A stretch of DNA of 64,000 nucleotides, taken from assembly GCF_024385605.1 (NCBI RefSeq), contig NZ_JANFOJ010000005.1, positions 124,001 to 188,000 of the forward strand. The letters are read 5' to 3'. The position numbers and the translations under genes were made by a program. The DNA is from Sporolactobacillus sp. STSJ-5. Lineage in GTDB: Bacteria > Bacillota > Bacilli > Bacillales > Sporolactobacillaceae. The notes under the pieces were generated by a model. It was not told the DNA's origin, did no database searches, and worked only from the letters and a program-made list of their open reading frames with translations. This document shows positions 17,998 through 26,637 of the stretch, one piece after another. The stretch's first letter is position 1, and every line of letters begins with the position of its first letter.

Positions 17998-18134
17998 TTA
18001 TACGGGAAGTGCGTGATCACGCATGATAAATGCGGATGCACGCACCAAAAATGCGGGGCACAAAGATACTACTGGAACTACAATGAAACAAAAGGTTGTT
18101 CATTCCTGAGATCAATGATTGGAGGTTACTTTTG

Positions 18135-18314
18135 ATGAAAAGAAGTACATCGCTAATCATTGTGTTGGCAATTGTAATCCCCTTTGAGATCCTGATTAAT
18201 CTCTTTGTTCATAACAATATTGTCGCACCGATTCTCATAGGGTTATTAGCTTTTACATCCGTACGTTTCTTTCACTATTTAAATAGAAAAGGGTTGCTGA
18301 AAAAAAGCCGCTAA
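18135..18314 (+). CDS. Small membrane protein, unknown function
   Basis: 59 residues starting MKRSTSLIIVLAIVIP. ATG at 18135 has GGAGG upstream with a 9-base spacer; an earlier in-frame ATG lacks such a site. Two hydrophobic helices are separated by a short FVHNN turn, and the C-terminus is basic (FFHYLNRKGLLKKSR), so both ends are likely cytoplasmic. It lies alone between the RpiR gene and ridA. I do not recognise the family. Confidence 0.7.
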   Translation: MKRSTSLIIVLAIVIPFEILINLFVHNNIVAPILIGLLAFTSVRFFHYLNRKGLLKKSR

Positions 18315-18473
18315 GCACAATCGGATTGGCAAATTCTCATGTTTCACAATTAGTTGATTGGTATCCTTCTGCGCTATGGTAAACTAATAAAAGACTATTA
18401 ATTTATGGCTTTCGTCCTTGATTGCTCCCGCAATCGCGCGTAGCCGTTCACACACATCTGGAGGTTCGATTTA

Positions 18474-18857
18474 ATGAAAAAGCAAATCGCAACAAATGCT
18501 GCACCAAAAGCTGTTGGTCCCTATTCACAAGCCGTTCTTGCCGGAGACTACCTGTTCGCTTCCGGACAGATTCCTCTTGATCCCGCAACAGGCGAAATCG
18601 TCGAAGGCAGTATCGAAGCGCAAGCTGAACGCGTTTTTCTCAACCTGCAGGCCGTGTTAAATGAAGCCGGCCTCGATTTCTCAAACGTCGTGAATGCCAC
18701 CGTCTATCTTGCTGACATTAATGACTTCGCGACCGTAAATGGCATTTACTCAAATTACTTCACTGGAGAAATCCTCCCGGCACGCTGCGCCATCCAAGTA
18801 GCTGCCCTGCCAAAGCAAGCAAAACTGGAAGTCTCCTGTGTCGCATATAAAGGATAA
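18474..18857 (+). CDS. ridA: RidA family reactive enamine/imine deaminase
   Basis: 127 residues, the standard RidA (YjgF/YabJ) length. It hydrolyses reactive enamine/imine intermediates released by PLP-dependent dehydratases. Conserved features: N-terminal AAPKAVGPYSQAV, FASGQIPLDP, and the carboxylate-binding arginine in PARCAIQVAALP (about residues 103-114), followed by EVSCVAY. GGAGG lies before the ATG. It is monocistronic with a strong terminator 4 bp after the stop. Several PLP enzymes in this window, notably the diaminopropionate lyase, generate its substrates, but it is not linked to them. Confidence 0.95.
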   Translation: MKKQIATNAAPKAVGPYSQAVLAGDYLFASGQIPLDPATGEIVEGSIEAQAERVFLNLQAVLNEAGLDFSNVVNATVYLADINDFATVNGIYSNYFTGEILPARCAIQVAALPKQAKLEVSCVAYKG

Positions 18858-18860
18858 ACA

Positions 18861-18898
18861 ACAAGCCTGAACGTAGAGTATTCCGCGTTCAGGCTTGT
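18861..18898. terminator. Terminator of ridA
   Basis: ACAAGCCTGAACG (18861-18873) pairs perfectly with CGTTCAGGCTTGT (18886-18898), followed by TTTC on the plus strand; the A-rich upstream flank lets it serve the convergent aldo/keto reductase remnant too. Confidence 0.88.
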
Positions 18899-18914
18899 TT
18901 CTGTATGGATATTG

Positions 18915-19553
18915 TTAAAAATCTTCTGGGTCACTATTATTGCGCTTATCTTCATTCAACGTATCAATCTGCTCCATTTCATAAGCAGACAACTCAAAAT
19001 CAAAAATGTTCGCATTGCTGACCACATGCTCTGGATTTATTGATCGCGGAATTGTGATGATGCCGTGCTGCACAGTCCAACGCAGAATCACCTGTGCCGC
19101 AGTTTTATCATGCATTTTAGCTATCTCATTTACTGACGAATTGGTCAGTACCTTCCCCGTTCCAAGCGGTGAATATCCCTCGACCTGAATATTCTGCTCA
19201 GCGCAATAGGCTCTTAGCGGTACTTGTGACAAGAGCGGATGAAGTTCAAATTGATTAATTGCCGGCCGAATTTTGGCATCCTCTAACAATGTCTCAATAT
19301 GATGCGGATTAAAATTACTTACGCCTATCGCTCGTACTTTGCCTTGCTGATACAGATGCTCCATTGCCCGCCACGAATACTTGAATTTCCCGGTTACCGG
19401 CCAATGGATAAGATAAAGATCTAAATAGTCAAGTCCCAGAGTCTTCAAGCTCTTATCAAAAGCCCTGAGCGTCTCTTCATATCCCTGATCGTCATTCCAT
19501 AGCTTCGTCGTAATAAAAAGTTGATGCCTGTTGATCCCTGATTGTCTGCTATA
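18915..19553 (-). pseudogene. Aldo/keto reductase lacking its N-terminus
   Basis: The frame encodes about 212 residues of an aldo/keto reductase, starting with SGINRHQLFITTKLWND and continuing through DLYLIHWPV (catalytic His), GVSNF, NQFELHPL, GYSPLG and IPRS to a normal C-terminus. The first 60-70 residues, including the catalytic Asp and Tyr, are missing: an in-frame TAA lies at 19554-19556 and no start codon precedes the conserved block. The breakpoint falls only about 12 bp from the stop codon of rhaD, so the gene was probably cut when the rhaD/PTS sugar locus arrived or was rearranged. Sequence after the breakpoint is otherwise undamaged, suggesting a recent event. Confidence 0.85.
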
Positions 19554-19568
19554 TTAATTATTTTTTTC

Positions 19569-20399
19569 TTAATGGAGAATACCATCTTTGGGTACTACAT
19601 TGAATGCCTGTGCAAGATCCTTTAATTGACTGTCCGTTATTTGAGCACGAACATTTCGGTAGGTAAGCATATAGATCTGTGCTGCTTTTTCAACCGTCTC
19701 AATTAAACCATAGGCATCGTCAAAAGTGTCACCAGACGCCAGGATACCGTGATGAGGCCAGAGAACAATTCGCGAATCCCGCATCTTCTCAGCGGTTGCT
19801 TCAGCAATATCACGATTTCCGCACACCATCCATGGGATAACACTGACACCATCCGGAAACACAATCAGGCATTCGCTGATGATCCCCCATAGTGTACGCG
19901 TCAGCTCTTTCTCATCAAGGGAATGAACGAAAGTCATCGCGGATATATTCGTCGCGTGATTATGCAGAATCACCTTATGATTTGGATTCCGTGCTAGGCG
20001 CACACTATGTGAAAGCAAATGGGTTGGAAATTCACTTGTTGGACCTCTTCCCGCCTCAAACCCCCAAAGTACATCAATCGAATCACCGCGCTCATTCAAC
20101 CGAACAATTCCCAGTTCTTCACTAGGCCGTTTTTCCACATTTTTAAAGTAGCTACCAGTGGCAGTGACTAAGAATGTTTTTCCAACCAAGTTTTCAGGTA
20201 CTTCTCCGAATCCGTTGAATGGTAATGATTTCTTAACATGATCCGGATTCAGATAAGGTCTTAACTCATCCTCATCAATAATGTAACTAATGTTCCCCCC
20301 GTTACGTTCATCCCAGCCATGCAACCACATTATTGATGCCAGTTCTGCCATTTCTTTAACAAAATTTGCCTCTATTATGCTTTTCGAAGCTACGGTCAT
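19569..20399 (-). CDS. rhaD: Rhamnulose-1-phosphate aldolase-like class II aldolase
   Basis: 276 residues. RhaD cleaves a 1-phospho-ketose to DHAP and lactaldehyde using Zn2+. Motifs fit RhaD rather than FucA: MWLHGWDERNGGNIS near residue 24, TATGSYFKNV, GRGPTSEFPTHLL, the metal ligands in ILHNHATNISAM and LWPHHGILASG. No rhamnose isomerase or rhamnulokinase is nearby, so its substrate may be another 1-phosphate ketose supplied by the divergent PTS operon. A one-mismatch cre box lies 57 bp upstream. It shares its orientation with the phosphatase gene 100 bp upstream. Confidence 0.88.
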   Translation of the reverse strand: MTVASKSIIEANFVKEMAELASIMWLHGWDERNGGNISYIIDEDELRPYLNPDHVKKSLPFNGFGEVPENLVGKTFLVTATGSYFKNVEKRPSEELGIVRLNERGDSIDVLWGFEAGRGPTSEFPTHLLSHSVRLARNPNHKVILHNHATNISAMTFVHSLDEKELTRTLWGIISECLIVFPDGVSVIPWMVCGNRDIAEATAEKMRDSRIVLWPHHGILASGDTFDDAYGLIETVEKAAQIYMLTYRNVRAQITDSQLKDLAQAFNVVPKDGILH

Positions 20400-20455
20400 A
20401 GTTAATCATTCCTCTCATCAATTGATAAAATGGGGATGTTAATTGCATCCAAAAA

Positions 20456-20469
20456 AGTAATCGTTTTCA
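20456..20469 (-). promoter_or_regulatory. cre-like box upstream of rhaD
   Basis: TGAAAACGATTACT on the minus strand matches the cre consensus at 13 of 14 positions with an intact CG. It sits between the phosphatase stop and rhaD start, suggesting catabolite control and possibly a separate rhaD promoter. Confidence 0.6.
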
Positions 20470-20499
20470 TTTCATTGCGCTGCTAACTTATTTCGCTAT

Positions 20500-21144
20500 T
20501 TAAAGTCTTTTTCCAACATACTCAATGTTAAAAGCTTTCCCGTCATACACAACTTTAGTTAGACTTGCATTGGGAATAACGTCTACTTTAATCTGTTCGC
20601 TTGAAAGAAAATAAACAAGGCAGCTGAGAAATAATCCATGACTAACAGCCAAAATGTCATTGGAAGGAGTGGATGTGAATATCTCTAAAAGACGATGTAT
20701 TCTCTTTTTTACATCACTATAATTTTCAGCGGCATGGAATGTGTCAATTTTTTTTAAGCCCTCCAATACAAATATCTTCTGCCAGTCCGGATAATCAGAA
20801 TTAAACTGGGGTAGATTTGCGGCTGTTCCCGCTTTATTCCACATCAAGTGGGAATTCATTCCCTCAAATGAACCAAAGGATACTTCTCTCAGTTCTTCGA
20901 TCTCACTAAGATTATTCATGGATAATCCTGCGCTGTGCAAAATGAATTTGGCAGTGTGTTTTGCCCTGGTAAGGTCACTCGTAAAAGCAGTGTCAATTGT
21001 TATGTTATTTTGCTTCAAAGCTCTCCCTAGCGCGCTCGCTTCTTCTTTGCCTCTTGTAGTAAGTGGTGAATCAGCACAACCCTGAGCAATATTAAGCAAA
21101 TTGAAGAATGTCTGACCATGCCTTATCAGGTAGATCCTCTTCAT
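20500..21144 (-). CDS. Histidine phosphatase family protein (phosphoglycerate mutase-like)
   Basis: 214 residues. The catalytic IYLIRHGQTFFN (phospho-His donor) is at residues 4-15, the second catalytic His is in LAVSHGLFLSCL near residue 165, and FTSDLTRAKHTA gives the conserved Arg. This branch includes sugar-phosphate and cofactor phosphatases. It lies upstream of rhaD on the same strand and divergent from the PTS operon, sharing a perfect cre site, so it is probably expressed with the locus, perhaps to relieve sugar-phosphate stress. Substrate unknown. Confidence 0.87.
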   Translation of the reverse strand: MKRIYLIRHGQTFFNLLNIAQGCADSPLTTRGKEEASALGRALKQNNITIDTAFTSDLTRAKHTAKFILHSAGLSMNNLSEIEELREVSFGSFEGMNSHLMWNKAGTAANLPQFNSDYPDWQKIFVLEGLKKIDTFHAAENYSDVKKRIHRLLEIFTSTPSNDILAVSHGLFLSCLVYFLSSEQIKVDVIPNASLTKVVYDGKAFNIEYVGKRL

Positions 21145-21217
21145 TCCCCATTCCTCCCCTCTTTATCATTCAAGTAGAGTATATAGTCACATTCCCACGA
21201 GTACATCACATCGTTAA

Positions 21218-21231
21218 TGAAAACGTTTTCA
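21218..21231. promoter_or_regulatory. Perfect cre box in the divergent region of the sugar locus
   Basis: TGAAAACGTTTTCA is fully palindromic and matches the CcpA consensus at all 14 positions. It lies between the phosphatase (minus) and PRD regulator (plus) genes, so CcpA could repress both directions in the presence of a preferred sugar. Confidence 0.88.
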
Positions 21232-21296
21232 ATATGTTGTGATGAAACTTAGACGTCTTACACATATAATTGATTTTGTGAAGGAGGTGAAAACAA

Positions 21297-23297
21297 TTGA
21301 TCATCTTAGACCGCGAGATTACAAATCTTATACTTGTTCAAAAGCACTTAAGCGTAGAGGAAATTGCCAACCATTTATCTACAGAAAAGAACAAAGTCCT
21401 TGAACGGATTCATTTGATCAGTGAGCGGCTTCCTCATGAGTCAATTGAAGTAGTTAACGGAGAAGTGAAAATATCTGAAAAGTGTGTCGATGAGTTATAT
21501 GCATCATTGGTTGGCAATTTATCGTCAAATTCAAATGAGTATGAAGTCGATCTCAGAAAAAATTTAATCGAACTCGAGTTAATCGTTCATAGCAATCATC
21601 ACACATTGCAAACACTATCTGATTTGTTTTATGTAAGCAAAAACACAGTTTTTTCGGATATGAAGTATTTGAAAGAAGAACTAAGAAATTTGAATTTTCA
21701 CGTAACATACTCGAGAAAAGATGGTTATCAAATCAATGGATCGGAATATTTAATCCGAAATCATTTAGTTCAACTCATAAATGAATTATTAAAAACAGCT
21801 TATGGAAGATCCTGTCTGATTGATCGATTTAATATTAATAAAAGCTCAATATCGATGTTTAAGCAAAAATTAGAGTGTATTGAAGACGAAATAATGATTC
21901 GTCTTACTGACGAACAACTTGGAAATTTACCCTTTATTCTATCGATCTTATTACAACGAATGCAAAATTTTCCAAAGCCTTGGAACTTCAAGGTGGAGAA
22001 GTATGATATTAGAAACACCTTAGAATTTCCAATCATCAAAAAACAGTTCAGCGAATTTTCCTTTTTGAAAGATGTTGATTTATTATATCTGTCCTTACAC
22101 ATTCTTTCATCTAATCGAATCGAATCAGCTCTTGAGTTTGCAGATAGCGAAGAAATAAACAGTTCGGTAAATCAATTCATTGCACTATTGAAGGAAAAAT
22201 TAGCCATTGATTTTGTGAAAGAGACGGATTTCAAATCTAAGATTATGTTGCATATCCAGCCGGCAATTTTTAGAAATATTTTAGGTTTTCGTGTCAATAA
22301 TCCTCTGACTGAACGGTTCATAAACGAGCACTATTACGTTTTTAAGGCAGTTGCTCATGCGGCAAAAAAATCATTTGGAACGATTCTGGAACATGATTTT
22401 TCGGATGAAGAAATCGTGTATCTTTCTATGATTGTACTCGGGTGGATGTATCAAACAGAGGAAGATAATTCAGCCTATTATAAAGCCGTTGTCTTATGCT
22501 TTAATGGCACATCGGTTTCAAAGTTATTGCTCGAAAACTTAAAAGACATGTTTCCTGATATTGAATTTATCGGTGCATTTTCTTTTCGACAATTTGAACA
22601 AATGAATCTGGAGCCTGACTTTATTTTCACAACAGTTCCAATGAAAAGTCGTATTACTACCATTATTGTTCCACCTTTTCTCGAGCCGGACAGCCGAAAA
22701 CAATTGAGAAAAGTTGTTTCCAAGTTACTTAGTCAAGACCCAAAGCGAAAGGCTAAAGGTATTGTTTATGCCATAAAAGATCTCATTCCTGAGGATAAAC
22801 GAGAACTTGCTGAGCTTGCACTTAAATCCTTTTTTGATAAAGAGGAAGAAAAACGCCCAATTTATCGTGAACGGATAAGCTTAACCGAAGAAAATATTTC
22901 AGTAATTGATTCCTCCGTCTCTTGGGATAACTGTGTCGAGGCTGCCTTTAATCCCATCATTAGCAGGGGAAATATCGGAAGCGATTACATTAATAAATGT
23001 AAATCCATATTTTATTCAAATTATCAACAGATGCTTATCGGTCCAAAAGTCTACCTGCCGCATGCAACTGTAACAAAAGAATCTGCCGATCTTCAAATCA
23101 CTATTTTCAAGCAGGCGGTGACAAATCCGGAAGGTGATCCTTTCCAACTTATGGTCGCCTTAGTACCAGAAAAATCAAATGCTCATGTACCTTTGCTATT
23201 AAAACTTAATGATGTTTTCTTGGAAAGAGGACGTATTGAAGCAATAGTCGCTTGTAAATCAAGGAAAGACATTCTAAATCTGCTTGAAAGGAGGTGA
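21297..23297 (+). CDS. PRD-containing PTS operon regulator (BglG/MtlR/LicR type)
   Basis: 666 residues. The TTG at 21297 is taken as start because AAGGAGG stands 9 bases before it. N-terminal helix-turn-helix domains (LSVEEIANHLSTEKNKVLERI; then LQTLSDLFYVSKNTVFSDMKYL) precede two PRD domains (about 180-400), an EIIB-like domain (AVVLCFNGTSVSKLLLENL, about 395-480; the usual Cys is in VLCFN) and a C-terminal EIIA-like domain with LPHATVTKESADL (about 580). It heads the operon EIIA-EIIB-EIIC-kinase-aldolase and should activate it in response to the cognate sugar. It is distinct from the window's MtlR. Confidence 0.9.
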   Translation: MIILDREITNLILVQKHLSVEEIANHLSTEKNKVLERIHLISERLPHESIEVVNGEVKISEKCVDELYASLVGNLSSNSNEYEVDLRKNLIELELIVHSNHHTLQTLSDLFYVSKNTVFSDMKYLKEELRNLNFHVTYSRKDGYQINGSEYLIRNHLVQLINELLKTAYGRSCLIDRFNINKSSISMFKQKLECIEDEIMIRLTDEQLGNLPFILSILLQRMQNFPKPWNFKVEKYDIRNTLEFPIIKKQFSEFSFLKDVDLLYLSLHILSSNRIESALEFADSEEINSSVNQFIALLKEKLAIDFVKETDFKSKIMLHIQPAIFRNILGFRVNNPLTERFINEHYYVFKAVAHAAKKSFGTILEHDFSDEEIVYLSMIVLGWMYQTEEDNSAYYKAVVLCFNGTSVSKLLLENLKDMFPDIEFIGAFSFRQFEQMNLEPDFIFTTVPMKSRITTIIVPPFLEPDSRKQLRKVVSKLLSQDPKRKAKGIVYAIKDLIPEDKRELAELALKSFFDKEEEKRPIYRERISLTEENISVIDSSVSWDNCVEAAFNPIISRGNIGSDYINKCKSIFYSNYQQMLIGPKVYLPHATVTKESADLQITIFKQAVTNPEGDPFQLMVALVPEKSNAHVPLLLKLNDVFLERGRIEAIVACKSRKDILNLLERR

Positions 23298-23302
23298 ACA
23301 CA

Positions 23303-23770
23303 GTGAATTACAGTAATCTATTTCAAAAAGATCTCATTATCCTTAATGCTGAGTATCAAGACCAAAACGATCTCTTCAATTCAACTTTTAAAAGTCTGCA
23401 AAGCAAAAGGTTAGTCAATGCATCCTACGGCGCTGCGCTCACAGAAAGAGAGTCTCTTTATCCTACTGGCTTAGCGAACGAAAAAATTCAGTTTGCGATA
23501 CCGCATACTGATGTGACCTATGTTAACCGACCCTTTGTCCAAGTCGTTCGTCTAAAAAAACCTGTTCGCTTCGCTCATATGGGAATGTCGGATCAACAAG
23601 TTAATGCGGAAATCGTTTTTGTGCTCGGTATTAAGGATCCAAAAGGCCAGGTCGGATTACTTTCTGAAATTATGTCATGCTTTAATGATCAATCTTTTAT
23701 CGATCATGTGAGAACGATCAATGATTCGCAACAAATGGAAGCTTACTTGAAAGACAAATTTGGGAGGTAG
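23303..23770 (+). CDS. PTS enzyme IIA, galactitol/fructose superfamily
   Basis: 155 residues from the GTG at 23303, which has GAAAGGAGG 8 bases upstream; an earlier in-frame GTG overlaps that site. The phosphorylated histidine is in KIQFAIPHTDVTY (about residue 68 of the frame). It receives phosphate from HPr and passes it to the separate EIIB next door. The gene begins 5 bp after the regulator stop. A free EIIA with separate EIIB and EIIC is the galactitol arrangement. Confidence 0.9.
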   Translation: MNYSNLFQKDLIILNAEYQDQNDLFNSTFKSLQSKRLVNASYGAALTERESLYPTGLANEKIQFAIPHTDVTYVNRPFVQVVRLKKPVRFAHMGMSDQQVNAEIVFVLGIKDPKGQVGLLSEIMSCFNDQSFIDHVRTINDSQQMEAYLKDKFGR

Positions 23771-23775
23771 TCAAA

Positions 23776-24051
23776 ATGAAACGAGTTATTGTCGCGTGTG
23801 GTTCCGGTGTCGCAACCAGTCAAACCGTTGCTTCAAAAGTAAAACGTATTTTGTCCGAAAAAAAGATAAGCGCAGAAGTTGAGGCCGTAGATATTAAGTC
23901 GCTTGATCATTTGATTAAGAACTGTGATGTCTATGTTGCCATTACAAAACCAAAGAAAGCATATGGAATTCCAACTTTAAATGGCATTGCTTTTCTTACA
24001 GGTTTGGGAATGGACGCAGAGGTTGAAAAACTGATTGCAGCATTAAAGTAA
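23776..24051 (+). CDS. PTS enzyme IIB, galactitol type
   Basis: 91 residues. The phosphocysteine loop VACGSGVATSQTVA is at residues 6-19 and the rest matches galactitol-type EIIB (DIKSLDHLIKNCDVYVAIT, GIPTLNGIAFLTG). It begins 5 bp after the EIIA stop and carries phosphate from EIIA to the sugar bound by EIIC. Confidence 0.92.
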   Translation: MKRVIVACGSGVATSQTVASKVKRILSEKKISAEVEAVDIKSLDHLIKNCDVYVAITKPKKAYGIPTLNGIAFLTGLGMDAEVEKLIAALK

Positions 24052-24085
24052 AACAACGACCAACTATGAAAAGGAAGTGAATGAA

Positions 24086-25456
24086 ATGGACGTTTTAACT
24101 AATGTTGTTCAATATGTACTCAATTTAGGTGCCTCGGTATTTGTCCCAATTATTATGCTGATCATAGGTATCTGTGCGCGAATGAAATTCAAAGATGCAA
24201 TTAGTGCAGCAATCATATTCGGTGTCGCATTTGCTGGAATGAATTTAGTTGTTGGATTCATGCTTGATTCGATTAGTCCCGCAGCTCAAGCATTTGCTAA
24301 GAACACGGGAATTGCACTCACCGCTGTTGACGGTGGATGGACCACCGGCGCATCAATCACATGGGCGTGGCCTCTTGCTTTTCTCATTTTTCCAATCACG
24401 ATTGGCGTTAACATTGTCATGTTGGCATTGAAATGGACGAAAACGCTGAATGTCGATATGTGGAACGTTTGGGGTAAAGCCTTTACAGCTATTATGGTCT
24501 CGTATATCTCCGGAAATGTCTATCTCGGTTTCGTTGTTGTTGTCATTCAAATCATTATTGAACTGAAAATCGGTGATATTTGGGGAAAAGAAATTGAAGA
24601 ATTGACCGGCATTCCTGGTGTTACCGTACCACACCATATGACAATCATTGCCAGCCTACTCTATCCGATTAATCAATTAATGGATAAGATTCCAATGTTC
24701 AATAAGAAGATGGATGCTGATGCATTAAAAGAAAAATTAGGTGTTTTTGCAGAAAATCATGTCATGGGAGCAATTGTTGGATTCCTTCTAGGACTTGTTG
24801 CTGGATATGGAGTATCCAAATCTTTAATTCTCGCGGTTCAAGCTGCGACGGCGTTAACACTCTTTCCTATGGTTTCTAAACTATTTATGCAAGCGCTATC
24901 ACCTATTTCGGAAGCGATTTCAGACTTTATGAGAAAACATTTCAATAATCGAGAAATTCTAATTGGACTTGATTGGCCAATTTTAGCCGGAAGAAATGAA
25001 CTTTGGGTAACTGCTATTTTGCTTATCCCAGTTGAACTGTTATTTGCCGTAATTCTTCCGGGGAATAAGGTGCTCCCATTCGGTGGAATCATCAATCTGT
25101 CGATTGTCGTAGCAGTTGTATTGCTTGCTCGTGGAAATTTGCTCCGGATGGTTGTCTACGGAGTCATTACAACCCCGGTGTTCTTATACCTAGCAACATT
25201 CTTCGCACCATATATGACACGACTGGCACAAGAAACTCATGCGGTTAAAGTACCTGCTGGCAGCATGCTTACCTGGAGTACGATGGAAAACGGTGAATTT
25301 AAGTTCGCTTTTTCCGAAGCAATGGCCGGAAAATGGTGGGGAATTCTCTTAGCAGTTGTTTGGATCGCACTGTTCGTCTATTTCTACTTTGGTCGAAAGA
25401 AGGAAAATGCGAAGCGGTATCACGATGAAGCAAAAGCTGAAGGTTTTGAATCATGA
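24086..25456 (+). CDS. PTS enzyme IIC, galactitol (GatC) family
   Basis: 456 residues, polytopic membrane permease with at least ten hydrophobic segments; the GatC-like signature is visible in VDGGWTTGASITWAWPLAF and YISGNVYLGFVV. The ATG at 24086 is preferred over the in-frame GTG at 24077 because AAGGA lies at correct spacing only for the ATG. It translocates and phosphorylates a polyol or ketose. GatC-family permeases also import sugars other than galactitol, and no galactitol-1-phosphate dehydrogenase is present here, so the substrate should not be assumed. Stop overlaps the next start (ATGA). Confidence 0.9.
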   Translation: MDVLTNVVQYVLNLGASVFVPIIMLIIGICARMKFKDAISAAIIFGVAFAGMNLVVGFMLDSISPAAQAFAKNTGIALTAVDGGWTTGASITWAWPLAFLIFPITIGVNIVMLALKWTKTLNVDMWNVWGKAFTAIMVSYISGNVYLGFVVVVIQIIIELKIGDIWGKEIEELTGIPGVTVPHHMTIIASLLYPINQLMDKIPMFNKKMDADALKEKLGVFAENHVMGAIVGFLLGLVAGYGVSKSLILAVQAATALTLFPMVSKLFMQALSPISEAISDFMRKHFNNREILIGLDWPILAGRNELWVTAILLIPVELLFAVILPGNKVLPFGGIINLSIVVAVVLLARGNLLRMVVYGVITTPVFLYLATFFAPYMTRLAQETHAVKVPAGSMLTWSTMENGEFKFAFSEAMAGKWWGILLAVVWIALFVYFYFGRKKENAKRYHDEAKAEGFES

Positions 25457-25683
25457 AGGCGGGGAAATTGGCAAAAGCATTTTGGATTTTCATGGTTTTC
25501 CTTGGATTCCTCCTGCTGCTGCTTGGTTTCATCACCAGTGATTTGATGATGTGGGTCGTTGCTTTAATTATTGGACTGCTTGTCCGGTATTGTGCCTATG
25601 ACTTGCTTTTCAAAAAATACGATCAAAAAGTTGCGGAGATTCGTCAAAAGTACGCGCAGAGAAAGGAAGGTGTAAAAAGGTGA
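25453..25683 (+). CDS. Small two-helix membrane protein inside the PTS operon
   Basis: 76 residues. Two hydrophobic helices (about residues 11-28 and 31-47), then a charged, probably coiled-coil tail (YDQKVAEIRQKYAQRKEGVK). The ATG overlaps the EIIC stop by 4 bp, and its own stop overlaps the kinase start, so it is fully embedded and translationally coupled. It is not a known PTS component. It could stabilise the EIIC or tether a cytosolic enzyme. I do not recognise a family. Confidence 0.85.
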   Translation: MKAGKLAKAFWIFMVFLGFLLLLLGFITSDLMMWVVALIIGLLVRYCAYDLLFKKYDQKVAEIRQKYAQRKEGVKR

Positions 25684-26618
25684 TCTATTCAGTAACACTT
25701 AACCCAGCCATTGATCGCATCATCCATGTCAATGATGAATTAACTCGCGGAAAAAACAACCATATATCCGAAAGTTATAATGACATTGGCGGTAAGGGGA
25801 CACATGTTTCCGTCGTACTCTCTTGTCTTGATACACCAAATATATCAACAGGTTTTATCGGTGAAAATGGCAAAGAAGAATTGTATTCATTACTAATTGA
25901 TCGAAAAGTCAGCCCAGAATTCTTTGTTCTGCCAAATCGCGCCGTTCGTCAGAATTACGTCATTATGGATGCAACAGATTTAGGCAGCTTTATGATTACT
26001 CAAAAAGGACCGTCAATAACGTCTGATGAACTTGAGCGATTTACATCTGACCTCACCGGTAGGCTGGTACCGGACGATATTGTGGTATTTGCCGGAAATC
26101 CATCACGATTAATGAGTCCAGATGAATACGGTTCGATATTAAAAAAAGTAAAGGAAACCGGCGTACGACTCATCATCGATGCTTCCGGCGATTATCTAAA
26201 AAAAGCGATTGAAATATCGCCGACTTTAATTAAACCAAATCAATACGAATTTGGTGAACTAACCCAAAAAAATATCACCTCAATTGAGGACACAATTGAA
26301 GTGATGGAAAAATCTTATTTCTCTAAAATAGATTATATCATTGTTTCACTTGGCAAGAAAGGCTCTCTGTTGTTTCATAACGGTTCGATCTATCACGCTA
26401 TTCCGCCCAAAGTAAAAACTGTAAATGATACCGGCTGTGGCGACGCTTTTGTCGGAGGAATTGTTTACGCGCTCTATAAAAATTATTCTGTCGAAGATAT
26501 GTTAACTTTCGCAACTTCCGTAAGTGCTTCAAAAGCGATGCAGCCTACAAGTTCCGGATTTATTCCTGAAGAAGCGCGTCTGCTAAGAGAACAAGTGACA
26601 TTTGAGAAGATTAAATAA
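25680..26618 (+). CDS. PfkB-family sugar-phosphate kinase (1-PFK / tagatose-6-P kinase type)
   Basis: 312 residues, GTG start overlapping the upstream stop codon. N-terminal MIYSVTLNPAIDRI, the GGKGTHVSVVL substrate loop, VFAGNPS, and the catalytic NDTGCGDAFVGG near residue 250 place it in the 1-phosphofructokinase/tagatose-6-phosphate kinase branch of PfkB. It should phosphorylate the sugar phosphate released by the PTS, giving a bisphosphate for the following aldolase. It is not a close duplicate of FruK (16154-17098); they share only family motifs. Confidence 0.9.
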   Translation: MIYSVTLNPAIDRIIHVNDELTRGKNNHISESYNDIGGKGTHVSVVLSCLDTPNISTGFIGENGKEELYSLLIDRKVSPEFFVLPNRAVRQNYVIMDATDLGSFMITQKGPSITSDELERFTSDLTGRLVPDDIVVFAGNPSRLMSPDEYGSILKKVKETGVRLIIDASGDYLKKAIEISPTLIKPNQYEFGELTQKNITSIEDTIEVMEKSYFSKIDYIIVSLGKKGSLLFHNGSIYHAIPPKVKTVNDTGCGDAFVGGIVYALYKNYSVEDMLTFATSVSASKAMQPTSSGFIPEEARLLREQVTFEKIK

Positions 26619-26637
26619 TGTTTTCGGAGGGGATCTC

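Noticed and set aside
18008-18050. Palindrome TGCGTGATCACGCA and GTGCGTG/CACGCAC stem as terminator of the RpiR gene
   Set aside because: Pairing is real, but no T-run follows and the stem alternatives compete; function cannot be supported.
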